A stretch of 64,000 bases of DNA from Bacillota bacterium (lineage in GTDB: Bacteria > Bacillota > Clostridia > Oscillospirales > Oscillospiraceae), in NCBI GenBank assembly GCA_029224785.1, contig JAQXVF010000045.1, positions 1 through 64,000 on the forward strand, written 5' to 3'. Positions 8,580 through 17,361 of this stretch are shown here, in pieces (positions within the stretch are counted from its first letter, which is position 1; every line of letters starts with the position of its first letter). Below the pieces are notes generated by a model. That model worked only from the letters and a program-made list of their open reading frames with translations, searched no databases and had not been told where the DNA came from. A program made the translations under genes and the position numbers.

Positions 8580-8780
8580 ACAGAAAAACTCTTTTCTGCA
8601 ATGCACTTTGTCCTTTTGCCTGAGAGATTGGCGTTTCCGCTTTGCCCCTTCGGCACGCAATCTAATGCGATTCTCCAAAGTCCCATCCGCTTACAGTCTG
8701 CACCCGTTGCCGGGCACCTGAGAGTGTTACTCCTTCGGTTGCGGGAATCCGCATTTCCTGCAAGAATCAAGTGGGGTATT
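8580..8780 (-). ncRNA. Tandem glycine riboswitch upstream of the AGCS gene
   Basis: Read on the minus strand, two aptamer-like units follow each other. The first has CCGAAGGAG then CTCTCAGGTG (about 8765-8690). The second has GGAGAAT, then GCCGAAGGGGCAAAG, then CTCTCAGGCAAAAGGACA (about 8680-8605). These are the conserved pieces of the glycine riboswitch (gcvT motif), and two in a row is its classic form. A CAGAAAA/TTTTCTG hairpin at 8581-8598 lies just downstream and could be the expression platform. The boundaries are approximate. No gcv genes are adjacent; the target is the symporter. Confidence 0.9.
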
Positions 8781-8793
8781 CTGTTTGAAGGAA

Positions 8794-8822
8794 AGTATAG
8801 CAGGATTCTCCCAATTTTGCAA
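8794..8822 (-). promoter_or_regulatory. Promoter of the glycine riboswitch/AGCS transcript
   Basis: Minus strand TTGCAA (8822-8817), 17-base spacer, TATACT (8799-8794), placing the start of RNA just before the first aptamer. Confidence 0.75.
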
Positions 8823-8977
8823 GAGGGGGAGGGATTCTTTGTCAACAGTTCCATATTTGACGAACAAATATCCGCCGCATACATACAGATTGCCAATGGT
8901 TTCTGCTCTGCAGTGGGACGCATGGCCCGGAGGAAGAAAAGAGATCACGATTCTATAAGGAATTCGACAAAAATGGG

Positions 8978-9006
8978 TTGAAATTTCCATGGGAGTTTGC
9001 TATAAT
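8978..9006 (+). promoter_or_regulatory. Promoter of tRNA-Gly
   Basis: TTGAAA at 8978-8983, 17-base spacer, TATAAT at 9001-9006, 13 bases before the tRNA 5' end. Confidence 0.8.
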
Positions 9007-9019
9007 GAAGCCACAAGAT

Positions 9020-9093
9020 GCGGGTATAGTTCATCGGTAGAATGCGACCTTCCCAAGGTTGACAGGTGGGTTCGACTCCCATTACCCGCTCCA
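9020..9093 (+). tRNA. tRNA-Gly (anticodon CCC), CCA encoded
   Basis: Acceptor arms GCGGGTA and TACCCGC pair fully. The D arm is GTTC/GAAT, the anticodon stem CGACC/GGTTG with loop TTCCCAA gives anticodon CCC, the variable region is 4 bases, and the T arm is GTGGG-TTCGACT-CCCAT. The discriminator base is T and CCA is encoded. It reads GGG glycine codons. It sits alone with its own promoter; a GCCGCAAGG/CCTTGCGGC hairpin with a T run follows at about 9100-9131 as terminator. Confidence 0.95.
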
Positions 9094-9097
9094 CACC

Positions 9098-9132
9098 GCC
9101 GCAGGCAGTTCCCTTGCGGCGGTGCTTTTTTA
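9098..9132 (+). terminator. Terminator of tRNA-Gly
   Basis: CCGCCGCA and TGCGGCGG-like arms (ACCGCCGCAGG ... CCTTGCGGCGGT) followed by GCTTTTTTAT. Confidence 0.8.
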
Positions 9133-9193
9133 TACAGCCGGATGACTTTTCGTGGAATAGAGAACGACATCCGGCGCGAAAAGAGGAATGTAT

Positions 9194-9718
9194 ATGGAAG
9201 AAGCACCGCGCTTTTTTACCCGGTGGGAATCTCCCGTGGGGGAGCTGACGCTGTGCAGCGACGGCACCGCACTGACGGGGCTGTGGTTCCGGGGGCAGAA
9301 ATTCTTTGCGCAGGGGAAACCGCTGGGTCAGCCGGCGGAGCTGCCGGTTTTCCGGGATGCGGAGGAATGGCTCCAAAAGTATTTCCGGGGAGAACAGCCG
9401 GATCCCGGGTCGCTTCCCCTGGCTCCGGAGGGAACGGCCATGCAGAAGATCGTGTGGGATCTGCTGCTGCGCATCCCCTATGGACATACGGAGACCTACG
9501 GCAGCCTGGCCAGGAAAACGGCGGAAGCCATGGGAAAACCCTCCATGTCCGCCCAGGCGGTGGGAGGCGCGGTAGGCCGCAATCCCATTTCCATCCTCAT
9601 ACCCTGCCATCGGGTGGTGGGTGCTAACGGCAGTCTGACGGGCTACGCCGGAGGGCTGGAAAAGAAGGCGTTTCTGCTGGAGCTGGAGGGGGCTGACATC
9701 GGTTTGCCGGACCGGTGA
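9194..9718 (+). CDS. ogt: Methylated-DNA--[protein]-cysteine S-methyltransferase
   Basis: A 174-residue suicide repair protein that removes alkyl groups from O6 of guanine. The diagnostic site IPCHRVVGANGSLTGYAGGLEKK is present as I-P-C-H-R-V, with the acceptor Cys near residue 136. The preceding helix-turn-helix (YGHTETYGSLARKTAEAMGK) and the N-terminal SPVGELTLCSDG domain complete the Ogt layout. Start 9194 is preferred over ATG 9188, because AAGAGG sits only one base before 9188 but seven before 9194. Intact and of usual length; stand-alone between tRNA-Gly and feoAB. Confidence 0.92.
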   Translation: MEEAPRFFTRWESPVGELTLCSDGTALTGLWFRGQKFFAQGKPLGQPAELPVFRDAEEWLQKYFRGEQPDPGSLPLAPEGTAMQKIVWDLLLRIPYGHTETYGSLARKTAEAMGKPSMSAQAVGGAVGRNPISILIPCHRVVGANGSLTGYAGGLEKKAFLLELEGADIGLPDR

Positions 9719-9742
9719 AAACAGAATAATCGGAAAATGCAC

Positions 9743-9773
9743 TTGACTTTGCCCTTTGATTAGCATATACTAA
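9743..9773 (+). promoter_or_regulatory. feoAB promoter with an overlapping inverted repeat, candidate iron-repressor operator
   Basis: TTGACT at 9743-9748 and TATACT at 9766-9771 with a 17-base spacer. TTAG-CATATA-CTAA (9760-9773) is an inverted repeat lying across the -10 element, where a repressor would block transcription. The TTAG/CTAA ends recall DtxR-family iron or manganese regulator sites; the assignment is inference. Confidence 0.6.
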
Positions 9774-9805
9774 CTAAGGAAAAAATGGACAAGAGGTGAA
9801 GTGCT

Positions 9806-12157
9806 GTGACACTGAATGAACTGAAAATCGGCCAGAGCGCCGTGATTACGGAAGTTGGCGGCCAGGGGGCCCTCCGTCAGCATTTTCTGGATATGGGCCT
9901 GATCAACGGAGCAGAGGTTACCCTGGTGAAATTTGCCCCCATGGGAGATCCCATGGAGCTACTGGTTCATGGCTATGACCTGACCCTTCGGGTGGAGGAC
10001 GGGCAGAAAATCACTGTGATCCCCGGACATAGCCGGAGTAGAACGGAATACGACGGCGGAAACCGGAAGGAGATCCCCCATCCCGGTCTGGGTGAGGGAG
10101 GAAAATACCACCGCAAATCCACCGAAAATCCCCTTCCGGAGGGGGAGACCCTGACCTTTGCCCTGGTGGGCAATCAGAACTGCGGAAAGACGACCCTGTT
10201 TAACCGATTGACCGGCGCCAATCAGCACGTGGGCAATTTTCCCGGCGTGACGGTGGACCGGAAGGACGGACGGATCCGCAACCAGCCCAATACCCTGATC
10301 ACGGATCTTCCCGGCATCTATTCCATGTCTCCGTACAGCAGTGAGGAGAAGGTCACCCGGGAAATGATCCTCCGGGAGAAGCCCAAGGGGATCATCAACA
10401 TTGTAGATGCCACCAATATTGAGAGAAACCTGTACTTAACCATGCAGCTTCTGGAGCTGGACATCCCCATGGTGGTGGCCCTGAACATGATGGATGAGCT
10501 GCGGGCCAACGGCGGCTCTATCCGCATCAACGAGATGGAGGAGCTGCTGGGAGTGCCGGTGGTGCCCATCTCCGCAGCGAAAAACGAAGGCATTGACGAA
10601 CTGATCGGTCATGCCGTCCATGTGGCCCGGTATCAGGAAAAGCCGGCCCGGACGGATTTCTGCAGCGCGGACAGCGACGGCAGCGCGGTCCACCGCTGTA
10701 TCCATGGGATCATGCATCTCATCGAGGATCATGCCGCTCAGGCGGGGATCCCCAGGCGGTTTGCCGCCTCCAAGCTGGTGGAAGGGGATCCGGATATCCT
10801 GCAGAAGCTGGGACTGGACCAAAACGAACAGGAAATGCTGGAGCACATTACGGCGCAGATGGAAAAGGAACGGGGCATGGACCGGTCTGCCGCCATTGCA
10901 GATATGCGCTTTTCCTTTATTTCCCGGGTCTGCCGGCAAACGGTGGCCAAGCCCCACGAGAGCCGGGAACACGCCCGCAGCCGCCGGATTGACCGGATTC
11001 TGACGGGAAAACACACGGCAATTCCCGTGTTCATCGCCATCATGGGACTTGTGTTCTGGCTGACCTTCAGTGTGATCGGCGCGTTTTTGTCCGATCTGCT
11101 GCAAATGGCCATTTCCGGACTGAGTCAGGCGGCGGCGGATGTGCTGATCCGGGCCAATGTGAACCCGGTGCTGCGGTCGCTGATCTGCGACGGGATCTTT
11201 GAGGGTGTGGGCAGCGTATTGAGCTTTCTGCCGGTGATCATCACCCTGTTTTTCTTCCTTTCCATGCTGGAAGACAGCGGGTACATGGCCCGGATCGCCT
11301 TTGTGATGGATCCTCTTCTGCGGAAAATCGGCCTTTCCGGCAGAAGCATCGTGCCCATGCTGGTGGGCTTTGGCTGTACGGTGCCCGGAGTCATGGCAAG
11401 CCGCACCCTGTCCTCCGAGCGGGATCGGAAAATGACCATTCTGCTGACTCCGTTTATGAGCTGCTCGGCAAAACTGCCCATCTACGGCCTGTTTACTTCG
11501 GTGTTCTTCCCGGAGCACACGGCACTGGTGATGATTCTGCTGTACTTCGGCGGCATCGCCGTGGGGATCCTGGCGGCGCTGGTGATGAAGGGGACCCTGT
11601 TCCATGGGGATCCGGTGCCCTTTGTGATGGAGCTTCCCAACTACCGCATCCCCACCTTCAAAAATGTGATGCAGCTTTTGTGGGAAAAGGCAAAGGATTT
11701 CCTCCAGCGGGCCTTTACCGTGATCTTCGTGGCAACCATTGTCATCTGGCTGCTGCAAACCTTTGATATCCACTTCAATCTGGTGGAGGACTCCAGAGAC
11801 AGCATCCTGGCAGGCCTTGCCGGGGTGATCGCTCCCATCTTCCGGCCCATGGGCTTCGGAGACTGGCGGATCTCCACGGCACTGATCACCGGCTTTATGG
11901 CAAAGGAAAGCGTTGTGTCCACCCTTACGGTGCTGCTTCCTTCGGAAGGGGCGCTGGCCACGTTGCTGACACCGGTAAGTGCGGCGTCGCTGCTTACCTT
12001 CTGCCTGCTGTATACGCCTTGTGTGGCGGCGGTCTCTGCCATTCGCCGGGAATTGGGCGGCAGGTGGAGCGCTGCAGTGGTGGCGGGCCAGTGCGTCATC
12101 GCTTGGGTGGCGGCACTCCTGGTCTATGGAGCCGGCACCTGGATGGCTGGCCTGTAA
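9806..12157 (+). CDS. feoB: FeoA-FeoB fusion, ferrous iron transporter
   Basis: A 783-residue protein with GTG start preceded by AAGAGGTG. Residues 1-75 are a FeoA SH3-like domain (LGQ... HFLDMGLINGAEVTLVKFAPMGDPMELLVHGYDLTLR). A linker of about 40 residues follows, then the FeoB G domain with G1 GNQNCGKTT near residue 121, the switch FPGVTVDRK, G3 DLPGIYSM and G4 NMMD. The C-terminal half is membrane: two Gate-type segments and a CTVPGVMASRTL motif, with CxxxP cysteines expected for FeoB. It imports Fe2+ across the cytoplasmic membrane in a GTP-dependent way. Fusion of FeoA to FeoB is known in Clostridia and Bacteroidetes. No separate feoA or feoC is seen nearby. Confidence 0.93.
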   Translation: MTLNELKIGQSAVITEVGGQGALRQHFLDMGLINGAEVTLVKFAPMGDPMELLVHGYDLTLRVEDGQKITVIPGHSRSRTEYDGGNRKEIPHPGLGEGGKYHRKSTENPLPEGETLTFALVGNQNCGKTTLFNRLTGANQHVGNFPGVTVDRKDGRIRNQPNTLITDLPGIYSMSPYSSEEKVTREMILREKPKGIINIVDATNIERNLYLTMQLLELDIPMVVALNMMDELRANGGSIRINEMEELLGVPVVPISAAKNEGIDELIGHAVHVARYQEKPARTDFCSADSDGSAVHRCIHGIMHLIEDHAAQAGIPRRFAASKLVEGDPDILQKLGLDQNEQEMLEHITAQMEKERGMDRSAAIADMRFSFISRVCRQTVAKPHESREHARSRRIDRILTGKHTAIPVFIAIMGLVFWLTFSVIGAFLSDLLQMAISGLSQAAADVLIRANVNPVLRSLICDGIFEGVGSVLSFLPVIITLFFFLSMLEDSGYMARIAFVMDPLLRKIGLSGRSIVPMLVGFGCTVPGVMASRTLSSERDRKMTILLTPFMSCSAKLPIYGLFTSVFFPEHTALVMILLYFGGIAVGILAALVMKGTLFHGDPVPFVMELPNYRIPTFKNVMQLLWEKAKDFLQRAFTVIFVATIVIWLLQTFDIHFNLVEDSRDSILAGLAGVIAPIFRPMGFGDWRISTALITGFMAKESVVSTLTVLLPSEGALATLLTPVSAASLLTFCLLYTPCVAAVSAIRRELGGRWSAAVVAGQCVIAWVAALLVYGAGTWMAGL

Positions 12158-12187
12158 TCATCTATGGAAACAGAATCAGGAAATGGT

Positions 12188-12219
12188 TTCCCCCTCCGGC
12201 TGATATGCCGGAGGGGGAA
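12188..12219. terminator. Hairpin between convergent feoB and ABC exporter genes
   Basis: TTCCCCCTCCGG and CCGGAGGGGGAA arms with an 8-base loop. There is no clear T run on either side, so termination would rest on the very strong stem. Confidence 0.5.
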
Positions 12220-12236
12220 TGCTGGTATTCGGATGC

Positions 12237-14135
12237 TTATTCCAGCTCAAATGCGCCGGTGTAGAGCTGGTAGTAGGTGCCCTTTTCGGCAATGAGCTGG
12301 GCGTGGGTGCCGCGCTCGATGATCCTGCCGCCGTCCAGCACCATGATCACGTCGGAATTCATGACGGTGGAGAGCCGGTGAGCAATGACAAAGGTGGTTC
12401 TGCCCTTCATCAGGGAGTCCATGCCCTTCTGAACCAGGGCCTCTGTGCGGGTATCGATGGAGGAGGTAGCCTCGTCCAGGATCATCACCGGAGGATCGGC
12501 AACGGCTGCCCGGGCAATGGCAATGAGCTGACGCTGGCCCTGAGACAGGCTTGCACCGTTGCCGGTGAGCATGGTGTTGTAGCCCTCGGGCAGACGGGTG
12601 ATGAAGTCATGCGCATTGGCAAGCTTGGCTGCCTCTATGCACTGCTCGTCGGTGGCATCCAGGTTGCCGTAGCGGATATTCTCCATGACGGTGCCGGTGA
12701 ACAGGTTGGTGTCCTGCAGCACGATGCCCAGGGAGCGACGCAGGTCCGGCTTGCGGATCTTGTTGATGTTGATGCCGTCGTAGCGGATCTTTCCGTCGGC
12801 AATGTCGTAGAACCGGTTGATCAGGTTGGTGATGGTGGTCTTTCCTGCGCCGGTGGCGCCGACGAAGGCCACTTTCTGACCCGGCTCGGCATACAGTGTG
12901 ATGTTATGCAGCACCGTCTTTTCCGGAACGTAGCCAAAATCCACATCGTACATGGTGATATGGCCCTTCAGCTCGGTGTAGGTGATGCTGCCGTCTGCCT
13001 GATGGGGATGCTTCCATGCCCAGCGGTCGGTTTTCTCGGTGCACTCGGTGATGTTGCCGTTTTCGTCGATCCTGGCGTTGACCAGGGTCACATAGCCGTC
13101 GTCGGTCTCGCTGGGTTCATCCATCAGCTCGAAGATCCGTTCCGCACCGGCAAGAGCCATGATCACGGCGTTGATCTGCATACTGACCTGGCCGATGGGC
13201 ATATTGAAGGAACGGGTCAGCAGCAGGAAGCTCATCAGGCCGCCGGCGGTGATCAGAGTTTCGTTGCTGTGCACTGCCATCAGACCGCCGATGACAGCCA
13301 CCACGGCGTACTGGATATAGCCCAGGTTACTGTTGATGGGGCCCATCAGATTCGAATAGGCACCGGCTTTGAAGGCGTTCTGCCGCAGGGTCTCGTTGAG
13401 CTTGTCAAACTGTTCCTTGGCGGCGTCCTCGTGACAGAAAACCTTGATGACCTTCTGGCCGTTGATCATTTCTTCCACAAAGCCGTTGACAGCACCCAGG
13501 GAACGCTGCTGGCCCAGGAAGAAGGTGCTGGATTTTTTCGCCAGAACCTTGGTGATCTGCAGGGTCAGGAACACGGAGGCGATGACGATCAGGGTCAGCA
13601 GGGGAGAGGTAAGCAGCATGGTGACAAAGACCACCACCAGGGTGACCACCGAGTTGATGCACTGGGGCAGAGCCTGAGAGATCATCTGACGCAGGGTGTC
13701 GATGTCATTGGTGTAGCGGCTCATGATGTCGCCGACGGGATGGCTGTCGAAATAGCGGATGGGGATGGTCTGCATATGGGCGAACAGGGACTCCCGGATG
13801 TTTTTCTGGGTTCCCTGGGCGATCCGTGCCATCAGAAGCTGGCGGACAAAGGAGGCTATGATGCCCACAAGGTACAGCGTTCCCAGCCGGATCAGGAAGG
13901 TAATCAGGGCGGAGTAGCTGGGATTGTCCATCTTCAGAAGGGGCATGATGTAATTGTCCACAACGCTCTGCAGGGACTTGCTGCTGGCTGTGTTGGCAAT
14001 GGCGGAGATGATGATGCACACCACAACCACCAGAAGCTGGTAGCGGTAGGGCTTCAGACACAGGGCCAGCCGCTTCATGGTTTTCTTTGGATCTTTTGCT
14101 TTACGGCCGTCGCCGCGCATTCTCATTGGGGGCAT
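12237..14135 (-). CDS. ABC exporter half-transporter, canonical ATP site (subunit 2)
   Basis: A 632-residue fused membrane/ATPase protein of the multidrug/lipid exporter type. About six membrane segments lie in residues ~30-340. The nucleotide domain has Walker A GATGAGKTT near 428, signature LSQGQRQ, Walker B MILDEATSSIDT with the catalytic Glu, and switch His in IAHRLSTV. An insertion of about 45 residues between the membrane and ATPase domains (LVNARIDENGNITECTEKTD...) is unusual. It partners the gene at 14123-15880, whose ATP site is degenerate; the two genes overlap by 13 bases. GGAGGGG precedes the start. The partner pattern fits a heterodimeric exporter of the BmrCD/LmrCD kind; substrate unknown. 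Confidence 0.88.
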   Translation of the reverse strand: MPPMRMRGDGRKAKDPKKTMKRLALCLKPYRYQLLVVVVCIIISAIANTASSKSLQSVVDNYIMPLLKMDNPSYSALITFLIRLGTLYLVGIIASFVRQLLMARIAQGTQKNIRESLFAHMQTIPIRYFDSHPVGDIMSRYTNDIDTLRQMISQALPQCINSVVTLVVVFVTMLLTSPLLTLIVIASVFLTLQITKVLAKKSSTFFLGQQRSLGAVNGFVEEMINGQKVIKVFCHEDAAKEQFDKLNETLRQNAFKAGAYSNLMGPINSNLGYIQYAVVAVIGGLMAVHSNETLITAGGLMSFLLLTRSFNMPIGQVSMQINAVIMALAGAERIFELMDEPSETDDGYVTLVNARIDENGNITECTEKTDRWAWKHPHQADGSITYTELKGHITMYDVDFGYVPEKTVLHNITLYAEPGQKVAFVGATGAGKTTITNLINRFYDIADGKIRYDGININKIRKPDLRRSLGIVLQDTNLFTGTVMENIRYGNLDATDEQCIEAAKLANAHDFITRLPEGYNTMLTGNGASLSQGQRQLIAIARAAVADPPVMILDEATSSIDTRTEALVQKGMDSLMKGRTTFVIAHRLSTVMNSDVIMVLDGGRIIERGTHAQLIAEKGTYYQLYTGAFELE

Positions 14136-15880
14136 TCTGTCTCCCCTCCTTTTGTCTGGGATTCATAGACCTCGCGGTAGATGGGGGAGGTCCGGAGCAG
14201 TTCCTCGTGGGTTCCGGCTGCGGACATCCGGCCGTCTTCCATCACGACGATCAAGTCGGATTCCTGAACGGAAGCGATCCGCTGGGCAATAATCAGCTTG
14301 GTTGTGTTGGGAATCTCTTCCCGGAACGCCTTGCGGATCATGGCATCGGTGTGGGTGTCCACCGCGGAGGTGGAGTCGTCCAGAATCAGGATCTTGGGTT
14401 TTTTCAGCAGGGCACGGGCGATGCAAAGCCGCTGCTTCTGACCGCCGGAAACGTTGGTACCGCCCTGCTCAATGTGGGTGTCGTAGCCGTCGGGGAAGGA
14501 CTCCACAAAGGAATCGGCGCAAGCCAGACGACAGGCATGACGGATTTCCTCATCGGTAGCGTTGGGATTGCCCCAGCGCAGGTTTTCCTTGATGGTGCCG
14601 GAGAAGAGCTGGTTTTTCTGCAGGACCATGGAGACCTGGTCCCGAAGGGCGTGCACATCGTAATCCTTCACATCCACGCCGCCTACCCTCAGGGCGCCCT
14701 CGGTGACGTCATACAGTCTGGGGATCAACTGTACCAGGGTGGATTTGGAGGAACCGGTGCCGCCCAGAATGCCCACGGTCATGCCGGAGCGAATGTGCAG
14801 GTCGATATGATCCAGGGAATTCTTGGAGGCGGAAGCGGAGTAACGGAAGCTGACATTGTCAAAGTCGATGGATCCGTCTGCCACCTCAGTAACGGGATGC
14901 TCAGCCTGGGGCAGGTCGGGGATCTCCTCCAGAACCTCGTAGCAGCGGCGGACGGCTGCCCGGCTCATGGTCATCATGACGAAAACCATGGAGAGCATCA
15001 TCAGAGAGGAGAGGATCTGGGTGGTGTAGGTAAACATGGAGCCAAGTTGGCCGGTGGTCAGGCCCAGGGCGGCATTGTTGCCGGACTGGACCACCAGGGT
15101 GGCGCCCAGATAGGAAATGGCGATCATACAGGTGTACACACAGAACTGCATGATGGGCATATTGCCTGCCAGGATGGACTCTGCCTTGACAAACATCTTG
15201 TAGATGGTGTTGGATACCGTGTTGAACTTCCGGCACTCCAGATCCTCCCGGACGAAGGACTTCACTACGCGGACACCGTGCAGATTTTCCTGCACCACGT
15301 TGTTCAGTCCGTCGTAGGTACGGAACACACGGTCAAAAATGGGGTGGGTGAATTTCATGATCAGCAGCAGTGCCGCTGCCAGTATGGGCAGGACGATCAG
15401 ATATACCATGCACAGCTTGGGGCTGATCCGCATAGCCATGATCAGCGCCATCACCAGCATCACCGGGCAGCGGATGGCCATACGGATGCACATCTGGAAG
15501 GCGTTCTGCAGGTTTGCCACGTCGGTGGTCAGACGGGTGACGATACTGGAGGTGGAAAACTTGTCAATGTTGGAAAAATCGTAGGTCTGGACTCTGTAGA
15601 ACATATCATGGCGCAGGTTGGCTGCGAAGCCGGTGGCGGCCCGGGATGCCAAAACAGCAGAGCCGCTGCCGAAAACCAGGGAACACAGGGCGCAGAGCAC
15701 CAGCAGCAGACCCTGGCCCACAACCACGCTCATGTTTCCGGCGGCAACGCCGCGGTCAATCAGGGCGGCCATGACTATGGGGATCAGCACTTCCATAGTC
15801 ACCTCGCCGATCATGGCGATGGGAGAGCCTATGGCATACGGAGTATACTGCCGCAGGCACTTTGCCAGTCGTTTAATCAT
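14123..15880 (-). CDS. ABC exporter half-transporter, degenerate ATP site (subunit 1)
   Basis: A 585-residue exporter half with six membrane segments and a nucleotide domain. Walker A is GGTGSSKST near residue 377, signature is VSGGQKQR, and Walker B ends LILDDSTSAVDT, with Asp where the catalytic Glu should be. The switch His is Gln (IIAQRIASV). These two changes mark the degenerate half of heterodimeric exporters. The ATG overlaps the marR stop as ATGA, so translation is coupled. GGAGG sits nine bases upstream. It is expected to pair with the downstream 632-residue protein in the membrane. Confidence 0.88.
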   Translation of the reverse strand: MIKRLAKCLRQYTPYAIGSPIAMIGEVTMEVLIPIVMAALIDRGVAAGNMSVVVGQGLLLVLCALCSLVFGSGSAVLASRAATGFAANLRHDMFYRVQTYDFSNIDKFSTSSIVTRLTTDVANLQNAFQMCIRMAIRCPVMLVMALIMAMRISPKLCMVYLIVLPILAAALLLIMKFTHPIFDRVFRTYDGLNNVVQENLHGVRVVKSFVREDLECRKFNTVSNTIYKMFVKAESILAGNMPIMQFCVYTCMIAISYLGATLVVQSGNNAALGLTTGQLGSMFTYTTQILSSLMMLSMVFVMMTMSRAAVRRCYEVLEEIPDLPQAEHPVTEVADGSIDFDNVSFRYSASASKNSLDHIDLHIRSGMTVGILGGTGSSKSTLVQLIPRLYDVTEGALRVGGVDVKDYDVHALRDQVSMVLQKNQLFSGTIKENLRWGNPNATDEEIRHACRLACADSFVESFPDGYDTHIEQGGTNVSGGQKQRLCIARALLKKPKILILDDSTSAVDTHTDAMIRKAFREEIPNTTKLIIAQRIASVQESDLIVVMEDGRMSAAGTHEELLRTSPIYREVYESQTKGGETECPQ

Positions 15881-16329
15881 CTTGGGGATCCTCCTTCAGG
15901 GGGGCGACACGGAAAGCCGCCCAGATTCGTAATGGCGCGGGCTAAATAAGCATAGAACTGCTCCTGTTCCTCCAGGGTGAAGTCCTTCACGATCATCGCT
16001 TCGATATGCTCAATCTGGCGGACGGTCATTTCGTGACATTCCTGGCCCTTCGGCAGCAGATAGATTCTGCGGCAGCGATGGTCGTCCGGATCGCATCGGA
16101 GTTCAATAAACTGTTTCTGCTCCAGACGCTTCAGCACACCGGAAATACTGGGGTGGGACAGGTGGAAAAAGTCTTCCAGGTCTTTTGCACAGGGGGCGGA
16201 TTCCTGGGTAGCAATGTACCCCAGAATCCGGCTCTGGGATGCGGTCAGCTCAAATTGCGCCACCGCCTCGTTGAGAAGCCCGGCAGTGCACCAGTGCAGG
16301 ACCCGAAACCGATGTCCAAAGTGTTTCAT
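15877..16329 (-). CDS. MarR-family transcriptional regulator
   Basis: A 150-residue winged-helix protein; start 16329 is chosen for its AAGGAG site. The DNA-binding core reads LTASQSRILGYIATQE... AKDLEDFFHLSHPSISGVLKRLEQKQFIE, with wing residues DPDDHRCRRIYLLPKG, which is the MarR signature pattern D-x-R-x-R (here DDHRCRR). It heads the exporter operon, and an inverted repeat sits between its promoter and start, so it probably represses itself and the exporter until a ligand binds. The ligand cannot be predicted. Confidence 0.88.
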   Translation of the reverse strand: MKHFGHRFRVLHWCTAGLLNEAVAQFELTASQSRILGYIATQESAPCAKDLEDFFHLSHPSISGVLKRLEQKQFIELRCDPDDHRCRRIYLLPKGQECHEMTVRQIEHIEAMIVKDFTLEEQEQFYAYLARAITNLGGFPCRPPEGGSPR

Positions 16330-16349
16330 ATCATTCTCCTTTCCGAAAT

Positions 16350-16394
16350 GTAGCAAGCTACGCAATATACTATCACAACTCTGGTCCGATTGCA
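16350..16394 (-). promoter_or_regulatory. Promoter and operator of the first MarR/ABC operon
   Basis: Minus strand TTGCAA, 17-base spacer, TAGTAT (about 16394-16367). Just downstream lies GTAGC-AA-GCTAC (16350-16361), an inverted repeat ahead of the marR start and a likely MarR operator. Confidence 0.65.
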
Positions 16395-16671
16395 AGGGCT
16401 TCAGGCAATGTTTACAAAAAATTCCCACCTTTTTTGAAAAGGAGGGAAAGAAATTGTAAGTATTTCTGAAATGGCCGTCATCCGACGGGCAAATCGGCGG
16501 CATCCACGGAAGAATCCCCGCCTTTTTGACCGGCGCCATGCCCAGGATGAACAGGGGAAGTGCATACCCCACCGAAAGGTTTTCCGTCACGGATCCGGAA
16601 AAACGCTGGCATTCTTTCCGATTGTGTACTATAATATGGGGAAGAAAACGCCGAGACACGGAGGGAGCGAA

Positions 16672-17175
16672 ATGACAGACACCATCAGAATCGCCCGGGA
16701 GGAGGATCTCGGAAGGATCCTGGAGCTGTACGCCCGGGCCAGAGTGCGCATGGCGGAAAACGGAAATCCGAACCAGTGGGGCACTTCCTGGCCGGAGGAG
16801 TGGAAGGTCCGGGAGGATATGGAAAACCGGCGGCTCTATGTGATCTGCCGGGGGGATACCATCCGGGGCGTGTTCTGCCTGCTGTCCGGCGGGGATCCCA
16901 CCTACCGGCAGATCGAGGGCGGCTGGCACAGCGACTGCAGCTATTGCGCCATCCACCGGATCGCCGGAGAAGGCGGAGGGATTTTCGCGGCTGCGGTGGA
17001 ATATGCAGAGAGATTCTGGCCGTATCTCCGGGTGGACACCCACGAGAAGAATACCGCTATGCGCCGGGCCATCCTTCGGCAGGGTTTTTCCTACTGCGGA
17101 ATGATCCGCGCGGAGGACGGAACCCTGCGGCTTGCCTTTGACCGGCTGCGGGAAAATGGAATTTCTGACCGCTGA
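16672..17175 (+). CDS. GNAT-family N-acetyltransferase
   Basis: A 167-residue acetyltransferase beginning IRIAREEDLGRILELYARAR, the usual first strand and helix of the GNAT fold. HRIAGEGGGIFAAAVEYAERFWPYLRVDTHEKNTAMRRAILRQGF follows in the second half and holds the acetyl-CoA loop region and the 'N-x-x-M/A-x-x-x-x-x-x-x-GF' end. Start 16672 is chosen for GGAGGG six bases before. A TATAAT at 16630-16635 suggests its own promoter. Substrate unknown; proteins of this size often acetylate small amines or protein N-termini. Confidence 0.75.
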   Translation: MTDTIRIAREEDLGRILELYARARVRMAENGNPNQWGTSWPEEWKVREDMENRRLYVICRGDTIRGVFCLLSGGDPTYRQIEGGWHSDCSYCAIHRIAGEGGGIFAAAVEYAERFWPYLRVDTHEKNTAMRRAILRQGFSYCGMIRAEDGTLRLAFDRLRENGISDR

Positions 17176-17268
17176 CGATTCCAAAGTGACGGAAAAACGG
17201 CGGAAATGTGTTTCGGTTGCGCCATATTTCTGCCGGGAATCCGGGATTTTCTTGGCAAATATACTGGA

Positions 17269-17297
17269 TTGACAGAGAGCGGTTTTTCCAATAAAAT
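17269..17297 (+). promoter_or_regulatory. Promoter of glutamine synthetase III
   Basis: TTGACA at 17269-17274, 17-base spacer, TAAAAT at 17292-17297. Confidence 0.7.
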
Positions 17298-17361
17298 GGG
17301 GGTAGTATGCAGCCGGCGGCCATGGACACTGCCGGCCACTTTTTCAGGAGGGGTATTTCGG

